Origin: Pseudomonas abietaniphila
GTDB lineage: Bacteria > Pseudomonadota > Gammaproteobacteria > Pseudomonadales > Pseudomonadaceae
Assembly: GCF_039697315.1 (NCBI RefSeq)
Contig: NZ_CP155619.1
Location: 3,596,001 to 3,660,000, forward strand
DNA length: 64,000 bases
Direction of reading: 5' to 3'
Both the position numbers and the translations under genes were made by a program. Under the pieces are notes generated by a model. That model was not told the DNA's origin. It saw nothing but the letters and a program-made list of their open reading frames with translations, and searched no databases. Position 1 is the stretch's first letter; each line of letters opens with the position of its first letter. This document shows positions 33,537-41,761 of this stretch, in pieces.

Positions 33537-33833
33537 ATGGACGTCAGCAAGACCAAGAGCAGCTTCTACCGCCGGCTTTACGTGGCGTACCTGATCGACA
33601 CTGAAATGGCCAGTAGCGTGCCAGCGTTGACCGAGGTCACGGGCATGCCGCGCCGCACCGCGCAGGACACCATCGCGGCGTTGGCCGATCTGGACATCGT
33701 CTGTGAGTTCGAGCAACTGGACGGCGGGCGTAACCACGCAGGCGGCTACCGGATTCGCGACTGGGGCGCGATCGACAGGCAATGGATTGTGCAGAACCTG
33801 CGGCAGGTCAAAGCGGTGTTGGGGTATCCCTGA
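33537..33833 (+). CDS. Small winged helix-turn-helix protein
   Basis: A 98-aa protein that is almost entirely one winged-helix domain: the recognition-helix region VPALTEVTGMPRRTAQDTIAALA is followed by a wing with GGRNHAGGYRIRDWG. The ATG at 33537 is preferred because AAGGA lies seven bases upstream; another ATG at 33531 is too close to that site. It is probably cotranscribed with the metallopeptidase gene. Likely DNA-binding, with unknown target. Confidence 0.8.
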   Translation: MDVSKTKSSFYRRLYVAYLIDTEMASSVPALTEVTGMPRRTAQDTIAALADLDIVCEFEQLDGGRNHAGGYRIRDWGAIDRQWIVQNLRQVKAVLGYP

Positions 33834-33854
33834 GGGGATGGCCAGAGATGAATA

Positions 33855-33945
33855 CTGTGGGAGCGAACTCATTCGCGAGAAGTTTTTACATCCGATACAT
33901 CTGTATCGACTCTACTCCCGTATCGCGAATGAATTCGCTCCCACA
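33855..33945. repeat. REPIN (AATTCATTCGCGA variant)
   Basis: CTGTGGGAGCGAACTCATTCGCGA and a reverse complement ending TTCGCTCCCACAA about 45 bp apart. Located between the convergent winged-helix gene and elaA. Confidence 0.8.
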
Positions 33946-33983
33946 AGTCCGGCTCAAACTACCGGCTACGTGAGCATGAGGAC

Positions 33984-34442
33984 TTAATCCAGATCCCGGC
34001 GCATGCCGAGGTGCGGGATGCCGTCTTCGACATACACATCGCCCACCGGATTAAAACCATAACGGCTGTAATAACCCTGCAAGTGCGCCTGCGCGGACAG
34101 ATAAATCGGCTGGTCCGGCCAGTTGCGCTCCGCGTGTTCCAGCGCTTGCACCATCAATTCGTGGCCCATGCCCTTGTTGCGCATTGATGGAGCAGTCACC
34201 ACGCGACCGATGGTCACGTCACCGTTCTGCTGGATCGGGTCCAGCAAGCGCAGATATGCCACCAGTTCGTTGTCTTGCCACGCCATCAAATGCCGGGTGT
34301 CACCCAGTAAATCCTGGCCGTCGACGTCCTGATACCAGCATTTCTGTTCCACCACGAACACCTGCGCGCGCAATTGCAAGATGGCGTACAACTGCTCTTT
34401 GCTCAGGGCGGTATGGTGTTTGCAAATCCAGTTGATCGACAT
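33984..34442 (-). CDS. elaA: GNAT-family acetyltransferase ElaA
   Basis: A 152-aa single-domain acetyltransferase. It has the ElaA N-terminal signature (LSKEQLYAILQLRAQVFVVEQ) and the acetyl-CoA binding region VTAPSMRNKGMGHELM, followed by YLSAQAHLQGYYSRYGF. Length and motif order match ElaA throughout Gammaproteobacteria. Its acceptor is not established. It is isolated by gaps on both sides and convergent with the winged-helix gene. Confidence 0.9.
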   Translation of the reverse strand: MSINWICKHHTALSKEQLYAILQLRAQVFVVEQKCWYQDVDGQDLLGDTRHLMAWQDNELVAYLRLLDPIQQNGDVTIGRVVTAPSMRNKGMGHELMVQALEHAERNWPDQPIYLSAQAHLQGYYSRYGFNPVGDVYVEDGIPHLGMRRDLD

Positions 34443-34766
34443 GTCGCCAGCTCACGAAAAGAAGTCCATGGCGGATACTAAACGCATATTGCTGTCAGCC
34501 CAAAGTAACCGTGTGGTGACCCTTCACAGTTGGGTTGTGCATGCCATAGTTTTCTTGTACGACTTTTTTGAACGACCGCACAAACATCGTCCTCTTAAGA
34601 GTTGTGGAAAACGTAGAACAGGTCTTCAATGAAGGCCACTTGCTATCGCCGCACATTGCCTCATCCGGGCCATGCACGTTGCCCGTCGCTCGCACCAGGG
34701 ACGTCACAGTCGCTTTATCGCAGCTGAAACAAATGCAGACTGGCCGTCTGCCTAAGGATCTTGAGC
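34443..34766. other. 324-bp gap between elaA and binding-protein gene
   Basis: Divergent promoter space. I see no supported gene, RNA, hairpin or repeat; the open frames here lack ribosome-binding sites and recognisable sequence. Confidence 0.4.
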
Positions 34767-35504
34767 ATGTCGCGTTTGCTTCGAGCCATGGGTCTGCTGG
34801 GGTTACTGCTGATCGCGCAGGACACCCTGGCTCAGAAACTGCGTCTGGCGGGGGACGCGTGGGCGCCTTATGCGGATGTCTCGCTGCTCAACGACGGTCT
34901 CTCCACCGACTTGATACGCACGGCCCTGGGCCGTGCCGGCTATACCACCGAATACGAGCAAGTGCCCTGGGCGCGGGCCATTCATGGTATCGGAGAGGGG
35001 CGATACGACATCTTGATCAATGCCTGGTACAGCGAAGACCGCACGCGCATCGGCCAGTTTTCCGGCGAATATATGGTCAATCGCTTGCGCTTTCTCAAGC
35101 GCAAGACCTCAACTGTTGACTACCAGAGCCTGACCCAGCTGCACCCATACTCAATCGCCGTGGTGCGCAGTTACGCCTATTCGCCCGCGTTCGACAGTGA
35201 TGCCGAATTGAAAAAGGTGCTGGTCGCAAGCTTCTCGACCGCCGTGCGCATGTTGGCGGCGGGGCGAGTGGAATTGACCGTTGAAGACGAGTACGCCGCA
35301 CGTTTCGCGCTCAGTCGCGAGCCTGATGAAGTGCGCGACAACGTCGAGTTCCTGCCTAAATCACTGAGTGAAAACAGCCTGCATATTCTGGTCAGCCTGA
35401 AGAACCCCGATCACGAAAAAATCGTCGCGGACTTCGACAAGGCCATTGCGGCCATGAAAGCCGACGGCACCTACGACAAGCTGTTCAAGCTGCACGGTCT
35501 GTAA
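34767..35504 (+). CDS. Periplasmic solute-binding-like protein (SBP_bac_3 type)
   Basis: A 245-aa protein with a signal peptide (MSRLLRAMGLLGLLLIA to TLAQ) and the two-lobed fold of amino-acid-type binding proteins: LRLAGDAWAPYAD at the mature start, GRYDILINAWYSEDR in the middle and KADGTYDKLFKLHGL at the end. The ATG at 34767 follows AAGGA by eight bases. No ABC permease or ATPase gene is adjacent, so it may be an orphan receptor or use other transport parts. Its 3' end overlaps the convergent YccS gene by 20 bp. Ligand unknown. Confidence 0.85.
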   Translation: MSRLLRAMGLLGLLLIAQDTLAQKLRLAGDAWAPYADVSLLNDGLSTDLIRTALGRAGYTTEYEQVPWARAIHGIGEGRYDILINAWYSEDRTRIGQFSGEYMVNRLRFLKRKTSTVDYQSLTQLHPYSIAVVRSYAYSPAFDSDAELKKVLVASFSTAVRMLAAGRVELTVEDEYAARFALSREPDEVRDNVEFLPKSLSENSLHILVSLKNPDHEKIVADFDKAIAAMKADGTYDKLFKLHGL

Positions 35505-37692
35505 TTTCGCCTTCTTTCTCCGGCGCCTTGATCAGGTGCGCGGCGAGCGTGCGCAACGGCCCGAGCTGGCGACAGATCAGCGCCAACTGGGTCTGCACCA
35601 GACGCTGAGCCTCGTCGATCTCTTCCGGCATCTGCTCCAGATCCGCGGCCAGCGCCTCTTCTGCATCGCTGTGCACGGCCACGGGTTGCCGTGTTGCCAG
35701 GCCATGGGCGATCTCATCGATGCTCGACGCCAGCTGGGCGCCTGCACCCTCTATCAATTGCTCGCGGACATCACTCGGTAACTGGGTGTCCCGATGCGCG
35801 CCCAGGCCCGACAAATAGCTGAGCAGCGTGTGCGAGAGCACCAGAAAGCGGAAGCCCACATCAGCTTCCTTGCGGAAGTGCCCTGGCTCCATGAGCATGT
35901 TCGCCAGCGTGGTCGACAGGGCGGCATCGGCGTTGTGGGCGTTACGGCGGGCAAGCCGATAGGCCAGGTCGTCGCTCTTGCCTTGCGCATATTGCTGCAT
36001 GATCTGACGCAGATAGATGCTGTTGCAGGACAGGGTGTTGGCCAACACTTTGTTCAGGCGACGGCCTTGCCAGTCAGGCAGGAACAGCAGCACGGCCAGG
36101 CCTGCGATCAGGCTGCCCAGCAAGGTGTCCATCAGGCGTGGCAGGAACAACCCGTAACCGTTTCCGACCTGATTGAAGCAGAACAGGATCATGACGGTGA
36201 TCGCGGCCGTCGACAGCGTGTAACGCGTGGTGCGGTTGACGAAGAACACCACACCGGCCAGCACCGCGCACATCGATTGCAGGACAGGCGTGGTGATCAA
36301 GTCGAACAGAATCCAGCCGGCGGTCAGGCCGATGGCGGTGCCGATGATCCTCTGGCCGAGTTTACGTCGTGTGGCGCCGTAGCTCGGCTGACAGACGAAG
36401 ACCGTGGTCAGGATGATCCAGTAGCCCTGCGACGGGTGAATCAGGTGAAGCATGATGTAGCCAATCACCAACGCCAGCGGCAGGCGCAGGGCGTGCCGGA
36501 ACAACAATGACGTGGGCGTCAGTTGCAGGCGGATGCGGGTGACGACGTCTTTGAGAGTACGGGGAGAGCGGTCCAGCAGGCTGCTGTCGGTGGCGTCGGC
36601 GAGGGCGTCCGGGTTGCTGGCGTCGCTGAGCAGGCGGTCCAGCGTCGCCAGATTGTTCGCCAGTGCGCGCAGCGAGCGCAGCAAACCGCGCCAGGCGGGA
36701 TTGCTCTGAATCCTCAAGTGTTCGAGGGAGGCGCGCAAGTCGTCCAGCGCATGGGCGAAGCTGTCGTCGTAGATGAACGGTTGGCGCAGCTGGATCGACA
36801 CCGACAGGTCGCGGCAGGCGTTGCCCTGTTGGCGAAGCAGGCGCTGGCAGCGGAACAGGACGTCGCTGTGGAAGAACGCCTCGGCCAGCGAGTTGTAGGG
36901 GTAATGCGAAGAGCTGGCGCGCTCGTGGATGTCCTGAGCGAGGAAATACAGCTTCAGGTAGCGGCTGACTTTCGAGCCTGGCCGCCCGCTGCCGACTCGG
37001 TTGAGGATGATTTCCTTGGTCACGTTGAGCGCGGCCACGACCTTGCCGTTCTGCTTGGCCAACTCCAGGCGCCGGGCTTCGACGTCCAGGGTGCGAATCG
37101 GCTCGAACAGCTCCGATTTCAGCTTCAGGTACAGACCCAGTTCGCGGAACAACCGCGCCAGGGCCTGCTGCACGGGCTGGTTGGAAAACAGCATCTGCCA
37201 CAGCACGGACAGCAAGCCGTACCACGCCGCACCCGCCACCAGCAGCATCGGTTCGTGCCAGAAGTCGGTGACCTCGCCGCCGCGCTGATCCACGCCGATC
37301 ATGGTGTAGACCGAGAGAATCAGGGTCGCGTAGGCGATCGCGCCATAACGCTCGCCCAGCGCGCCGAGCATCGTCAGGCAGAACGCCGCCAGCGCGAAGG
37401 CGCAGATGAACAGGACGGGGTAGGGGAACAATAATTCAACGGACAGCGCCGCGATGCTGAAGCACACCAGCGTCACGGCCAGTGCGTTGAGGCGGCCTTG
37501 CCAGCTGTCGTCGGTTTCAGACAGGGCGCTGGCGATAATCCCGAGGAACAGCGGGATCACCAGCGACATTTCGTTTTGGTACCAGCACAGCGCCATGCTG
37601 CCGGTCAGCGCGATGAAAACCCGCACGCTGTAGGAAAACTTGTCCAGCGCCCAAAGGCGGCGGAAGGTGTTGCGCAACGATTTCGATGCCAT
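35485..37692 (-). CDS. yccS: YccS-family inner-membrane protein (FUSC/aromatic-acid exporter-like)
   Basis: A 735-aa protein with two blocks of about five to six membrane segments each (about 20-165 and 400-520) separated and followed by long helical cytosolic regions, the YccS/YhfK layout. The FUSC motif stretch HPSQGYWIILTTVFVCQPSYGATRRKLGQR is split across the second membrane block. Family members are related to the AaeB efflux proteins, but the YccS substrate is not established. A perfect 11-bp inverted repeat lies 43 bp upstream of the start. Confidence 0.88.
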   Translation of the reverse strand: MASKSLRNTFRRLWALDKFSYSVRVFIALTGSMALCWYQNEMSLVIPLFLGIIASALSETDDSWQGRLNALAVTLVCFSIAALSVELLFPYPVLFICAFALAAFCLTMLGALGERYGAIAYATLILSVYTMIGVDQRGGEVTDFWHEPMLLVAGAAWYGLLSVLWQMLFSNQPVQQALARLFRELGLYLKLKSELFEPIRTLDVEARRLELAKQNGKVVAALNVTKEIILNRVGSGRPGSKVSRYLKLYFLAQDIHERASSSHYPYNSLAEAFFHSDVLFRCQRLLRQQGNACRDLSVSIQLRQPFIYDDSFAHALDDLRASLEHLRIQSNPAWRGLLRSLRALANNLATLDRLLSDASNPDALADATDSSLLDRSPRTLKDVVTRIRLQLTPTSLLFRHALRLPLALVIGYIMLHLIHPSQGYWIILTTVFVCQPSYGATRRKLGQRIIGTAIGLTAGWILFDLITTPVLQSMCAVLAGVVFFVNRTTRYTLSTAAITVMILFCFNQVGNGYGLFLPRLMDTLLGSLIAGLAVLLFLPDWQGRRLNKVLANTLSCNSIYLRQIMQQYAQGKSDDLAYRLARRNAHNADAALSTTLANMLMEPGHFRKEADVGFRFLVLSHTLLSYLSGLGAHRDTQLPSDVREQLIEGAGAQLASSIDEIAHGLATRQPVAVHSDAEEALAADLEQMPEEIDEAQRLVQTQLALICRQLGPLRTLAAHLIKAPEKEGEITDRAA

Positions 37693-37734
37693 GAACGCTG
37701 ACGGCCTTGTTCGCGATTAATTCTGCTGAAGGAT

Positions 37735-37763
37735 ATGTACAGCGCCCGGTGCGCGCTGTACAT
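37735..37763. promoter_or_regulatory. Perfect palindrome upstream of yccS
   Basis: Perfect 11-base arms ATGTACAGCGC / GCGCTGTACAT with a seven-base spacer, 43 bp upstream of the yccS start. There is no T run, so an operator is more likely than a terminator. The regulator is unknown. Confidence 0.5.
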
Positions 37764-37832
37764 CCGGTTAGCAAAATTTATTCCGAATTCGCCATCGACA
37801 CCCAGCCCCGTGTGAGCTGCCCGGTATAAACC

Positions 37833-38760
37833 TTGTGGGAGCTGCCGGAGGTTACGACGGTGGCGAATGCGGACTTTCAGCTGCCAGAGGTGTGTTGGCT
37901 GTGCCGGCCTCTTCGCGACCCTCGTAACCTCGGATTGCTCCCACAGAGACCGCGTGATGCGACGGATACCGCCCGGCACAAACCCTGTGGGAGCTTGCCC
38001 GGTCCAAACCTTGTGGGAGCTGCCGGAGGTTACGAGGGTGGCGAATGCGGACTTTCATCTGGCAGAGGTGTGTTGACTGTACCGGCCTCTTCGCGACCCT
38101 CGTAACCTCGGATTGCTCCCACAGGGACCGCGTGATGCGACGGATACCGCCCGGCAAATCCTGTGGGTGCCCGGCACAAACCCTGTGGAAGTATCCGACA
38201 CAAATCCTGTGGGAGCTTGCCCGGTATACGTTGTGGGAGCTGCCGGAGGTTACGACGGTGGCGAATGCGGTCTTTCAGCTGCCGGAGATGTGTTGACTGT
38301 ACCGGCCTCTTCGCGACCCTCGTAACCTCGGATTGCTCCCACAGGGACCGCGTGACGCGATGGATACCGCCCGGCAAATCCTGTGGGTGCCCGGCACAAA
38401 CCCTGTGGAAGTATCCGACAACTCTGTGGGAGCTTGCCAGGTACAAACCTTGTGGGAGCTGCCGGAGGTTACGACGGTGGCGAATGCGGACTTTCATCTG
38501 GCAGAGGGGTGTTGGCTGTGCGGGCCTCTTCGCGACCCTCGTAACCTCGGATTGCTCCCACAGGGACCGCGTGACGCGATGGATACCGCCCGGCACAAAC
38601 CCCGTGGGAGCTTGCCCGTATAAACCTTGTGGGAGCTGCCGGAGGTTACGACGGTGGCGAATGCGGTCTTTCAGCTGCCAGAGGTGTAGTGACTGTGCGG
38701 GCCTCTTCGCGACCCTCGTAACCTCGGATTGCTCCCACAGAGACCGCGTGATGCCGTCGA
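37833..38760. repeat. Five-unit tandem REPIN array
   Basis: Five copies of a unit beginning TTGTGGGAGCTGCCGGAGG start at 37833, 38011, 38231, 38450 and 38627, with periods 178, 220, 219 and 177 bp. Each unit has a long inverted repeat: the left arm TGTGGGAGCTGCCGGAGGTT pairs with a right arm ending CTCGGATTGCTCCCACAG. The longer units carry additional short CCCGGCACAAACCCTGTGG modules. Open frames through the array are repeat translations, not genes. Confidence 0.9.
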
Positions 38761-38799
38761 GAACCTTTGGAGGCATTCAGCTGCCGGAGGCTATCAGGC

Positions 38800-39978
38800 T
38801 CAGACGTACTGCGCCGCCGCATACGCCGACGCCCAGGCCCACTGGAAGTTGAAGCCGCCCAGATGACCGCTGACGTCCAGCACTTCGCCGATGAAGTACA
38901 GCTTCGGCGATTTCAGCGACTCCATGGTTTTGGAGGACAATTCCCGCGTGTCTATCCCGCCCAGCGTCACTTCAGCCGTGCGATAGCCTTCGGTACCTGC
39001 CGGAACCACCTGCCAGCTCGACAGTTTGTTAGCGATGTCGGCCAGTTCGGCGTGGGTGTACTGCTTCATCGGCTTGGAGACGAACCACTGTTCTGCAATC
39101 AGGTTGGCCATCTTCTTGGTGAAGAGCTCGCCGAGCAGGGTCTTCAGTTCGCTGTTGGGGCGTTCGGCTTGTTGCTCGGTCAACCAGCTGTGGGCGTCGT
39201 GATCGGGCATCAGGTTGATTTCCACGGCGTCACCCGGATGCCAGAACGAAGAAATCTGCAGGATCGCCGGACCGCTTAAACCACGATGGGTGAACAGGAT
39301 GCTCTCGCGGAAACTGACGTCGTTGCAGCTCACGAGGCAGTCCACCGAAGTGCCGGTCAGCTCGGTGCACAGCTCTTTGAGCTGATCGGTGATGGTGAAC
39401 GGCACCAGGCCTGCGCGTGTCGGCAGCAGCGTGTGACCGAACTGCTTGCCGACCTGATAGCCGAAGCCCGTGGCACCCAGTGTCGGAATCGACAGGCCAC
39501 CCGTGGCGATCACCAGCGACTCGCAGCTGATGTCACCCAATGTGGTGCTCAGCAGGTAGCCGGTCTCGGTTTTCTCGATGGTCTGGACCGACGTATCCAT
39601 GTGCAGGCTGACGCCGGCGTCGTCGCACTCGCTGAGCAACAGGCCGAGGATGTCGCTGGACTTGTTGTCGCAGAACAGCTGGCCGAGCTTCTTCTCGTGG
39701 TACGGCACACCGTGTTTACCGACCAGCGCAATGAAATCCCACTGGGTGTAGCGGGCAAGCGCGGATTTGCAGAAGTGCGGGTTCTGCGAGAGGAAGTTGG
39801 CGGGCTCGGTGTACATGTTGGTGAAGTTGCAGCGGCCACCGCCCGACATGAGGATTTTCTTTCCCGGCTTGTTGGCGTGATCGATCAGCATGACCTTGCG
39901 GCCACGATTGGCTGCGGTGAACGCACACATCAAACCTGCGGCGCCAGCGCCAATGATCACAACGTCAGTAACGGGCAA
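38800..39978 (-). CDS. FAD/NAD(P)-dependent oxidoreductase, YhiN/HI0933 family
   Basis: A 392-aa flavoprotein with an N-terminal Rossmann motif VVIIGAGAAGLMCAFTAANR, the family marker GKKILMSGGGRCNFTN and the C-terminal FIGEVLDVSGHLGGFNFQWA. The family is widespread and structurally known, but its reaction is uncertain. The start is TTG at 39978, with GAGGA seven to eight bases upstream and the first beta strand beginning immediately after; no ATG fits as well. Confidence 0.9.
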   Translation of the reverse strand: MPVTDVVIIGAGAAGLMCAFTAANRGRKVMLIDHANKPGKKILMSGGGRCNFTNMYTEPANFLSQNPHFCKSALARYTQWDFIALVGKHGVPYHEKKLGQLFCDNKSSDILGLLLSECDDAGVSLHMDTSVQTIEKTETGYLLSTTLGDISCESLVIATGGLSIPTLGATGFGYQVGKQFGHTLLPTRAGLVPFTITDQLKELCTELTGTSVDCLVSCNDVSFRESILFTHRGLSGPAILQISSFWHPGDAVEINLMPDHDAHSWLTEQQAERPNSELKTLLGELFTKKMANLIAEQWFVSKPMKQYTHAELADIANKLSSWQVVPAGTEGYRTAEVTLGGIDTRELSSKTMESLKSPKLYFIGEVLDVSGHLGGFNFQWAWASAYAAAQYV

Positions 39979-40019
39979 AGCGGTGTCCTCAGGAGAATCG
40001 GTGGTGTGTCAGAAGGCCT

Positions 40020-40123
40020 GATCGTTCCCACGCTCTGCGTGGGAACGCATTTTGCGACGCTCCGCGTCGCCCGGACGCGGAGCATCCAGCACGGCATTCC
40101 CACGCAGAGCGTGGGAACGATCA
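40020..40123. repeat. Inverted repeat of the GATCGTTCCCACGC family
   Basis: GATCGTTCCCACGCTCTGCG at the left and its reverse complement ending GCGTGGGAACGATCA at the right, with inner GACGCTCCGCGTC hairpins. It lies between the YhiN and dbpA genes. A second copy lies at 51128-51236. Confidence 0.8.
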
Positions 40124-40133
40124 TTTCGGGGGC

Positions 40134-41513
40134 TTACAAAATCCGCACCCGCAACGACTTGCCTTTGATCTTGCCGTTGTTCAGACGCTCCAGCGCCTGT
40201 TTGGCGATGCTGCGCTCGACCGCCACATAAGCCTGGAAATCGAAAATCGCGATCTTGCCGACCTGAGTGCCCGGCACACCCGCTTCGCCCGTCAGCGCGC
40301 CCAGGATGTCGCCCGGACGGAGTTTGTCCTTACGGCCCGAGCCGATGCACAGGGTCGTCATCGGTGGTAGCAGCTTGCCGCCTTCCTTGCGGGTGAGCTG
40401 GTCGTACTGCTGCCAGTTCAGCGGCGCTTTCTGCAGTTCTTCGACGGCGCGCGCACGCTGGCTTTCGCCCGGTGCGACGAGGCTGACGGCGATGCCGGTT
40501 TCGCCTGCGCGACCGGTACGGCCGACGCGGTGAATGTGGATTTCTGAATCTCGGGCCAGCTCGACGTTGATCACCATGTCCAGTGCGTCGATGTCCAGAC
40601 CGCGGGCCGCCACGTCAGTCGCAACCAGCACTGAGGTGCTGCGGTTCGCGAACATCGCCAGCACCTGATCGCGATCACGCTGCTCCAGGTCACCGTGCAG
40701 GCCCACGGCCGACATGCCTTTGGCGGTCAAGTGATCGACCACTTCCTGAACCTGTTGCTTGGTGAAACAGAACGCCACACAGGACTGCGGACGGAAATGG
40801 TCGAGGACCTTCACCACCGCTTCCAGGCGCTGCTCAGGGGAAATTTCGTAGAAGATCTGCTCGATCTGGCTGTCGGCGTGCAGCGCTTCGACCTTCACGG
40901 TCTGCGGGTCGCGCATGAACTTGGACGCCAGTTGCTTGATGCCGACCGGGTAGGTGGCGGAGAACAGCAGCGTCTGACGGCGCTCCGGGGTCTGCTCGAT
41001 GATGTCCGCGATCGCGTCGTAGAAACCCATGTCGAGCATGCGGTCGGCTTCGTCGAGGACCAGCGTGTTCAGGCCGTCCAGCACCAGCGAGCCTTTGCGC
41101 AAATGCTGCTGGATACGACCCGGCGTGCCGACGATGATGTGCGCGCCGTGCTCCAGCGAGCCGATCTGCGGGCCGAAGGACACGCCGCCGCACAGGGTCA
41201 GGACCTTGATATTGTCTTCGGCGCGGGCCAGACGACGGATTTCCTTGGCCACCTGATCCGCCAGCTCGCGGGTCGGGCACAGGATCAGTGCCTGGCAGCC
41301 GAAGTAGCGCGGATTGATCGGGTTCAGCAGGCCGATACCGAAGGCCGCTGTCTTGCCGGATCCGGTTTTGGCCTGGGCAATCAGGTCCATGCCCTTGAGC
41401 ATCACCGGCAGGCTCTGCGCCTGAATCGGCGTCATCTCGGCATAACCAAGGGATTCCAGGTTAGCCAGCATGGCAGCGGAAAGGGGCAGTGAATTGAACG
41501 CGGTGTTAGTCAC
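40134..41513 (-). CDS. dbpA: ATP-dependent RNA helicase DbpA
   Basis: A DEAD-box helicase that remodels 23S rRNA during 50S assembly. Motifs are AQAKTGSGKTAAFG (I), PTRELADQ (Ia), TPGRIQQHL, VLDEADRMLDMG (II), LLFSATYP (III), ATDVAARGLDID and HRVGRTGRAGETG (VI). The C-terminal about 75 residues (GDILGALTGEAGV, FDFQAYVAVER, KGKSLRVRIL) are the RNA-binding DbpA domain, which distinguishes it from other DEAD-box proteins. The start is uncertain: GTG at 41513 gives TNTAFNSLPLS with CAGG upstream and is used here; TTG at 41528 would add five residues. Confidence 0.94.
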   Translation of the reverse strand: MTNTAFNSLPLSAAMLANLESLGYAEMTPIQAQSLPVMLKGMDLIAQAKTGSGKTAAFGIGLLNPINPRYFGCQALILCPTRELADQVAKEIRRLARAEDNIKVLTLCGGVSFGPQIGSLEHGAHIIVGTPGRIQQHLRKGSLVLDGLNTLVLDEADRMLDMGFYDAIADIIEQTPERRQTLLFSATYPVGIKQLASKFMRDPQTVKVEALHADSQIEQIFYEISPEQRLEAVVKVLDHFRPQSCVAFCFTKQQVQEVVDHLTAKGMSAVGLHGDLEQRDRDQVLAMFANRSTSVLVATDVAARGLDIDALDMVINVELARDSEIHIHRVGRTGRAGETGIAVSLVAPGESQRARAVEELQKAPLNWQQYDQLTRKEGGKLLPPMTTLCIGSGRKDKLRPGDILGALTGEAGVPGTQVGKIAIFDFQAYVAVERSIAKQALERLNNGKIKGKSLRVRIL

Positions 41514-41642
41514 AAGGGTGGCCTGCAAAACAAAATGTCGCGCAGTGTATCAGGTCGCGGGCCCTGCCTTGGGGGCGCGGGCGATAAATGGTGGGGAATC
41601 GGGCGGTTCGTCTTTCGCGTTTTTCCTGTAACCACCGATTCC

Positions 41643-41733
41643 CTGTGGGAGCGAATTCATTCGCGAAAAGTTTCAAGGCGAATAGGCACGGGTCGGATGG
41701 ACCGGCCTTTCGCGAATGAATTCGCTCCCACAG
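41643..41733. repeat. REPIN between dbpA and MdtD-like gene
   Basis: CTGTGGGAGCGAATTCATTC and its reverse complement ending GAATTCGCTCCCACAG; the arms are almost perfect over about 25 bases. Confidence 0.85.
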
Positions 41734-41761
41734 TGGATCCGCGCTTAGCCAGCGGACCGCT

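Noticed and set aside
37833..38760. CRISPR-like appearance of regularly repeated units
   Set aside because: Units of about 180-220 bp with internal inverted repeats and no short unique spacers or cas genes; a REPIN array instead.
37852..38776. Several open frames with repeated peptides such as ITRSLWEQSEVTRVAKRP
   Set aside because: They are translations of the tandem REPIN array in frames kept open by unit length; no ribosome-binding sites, and both strands give similar repeats.
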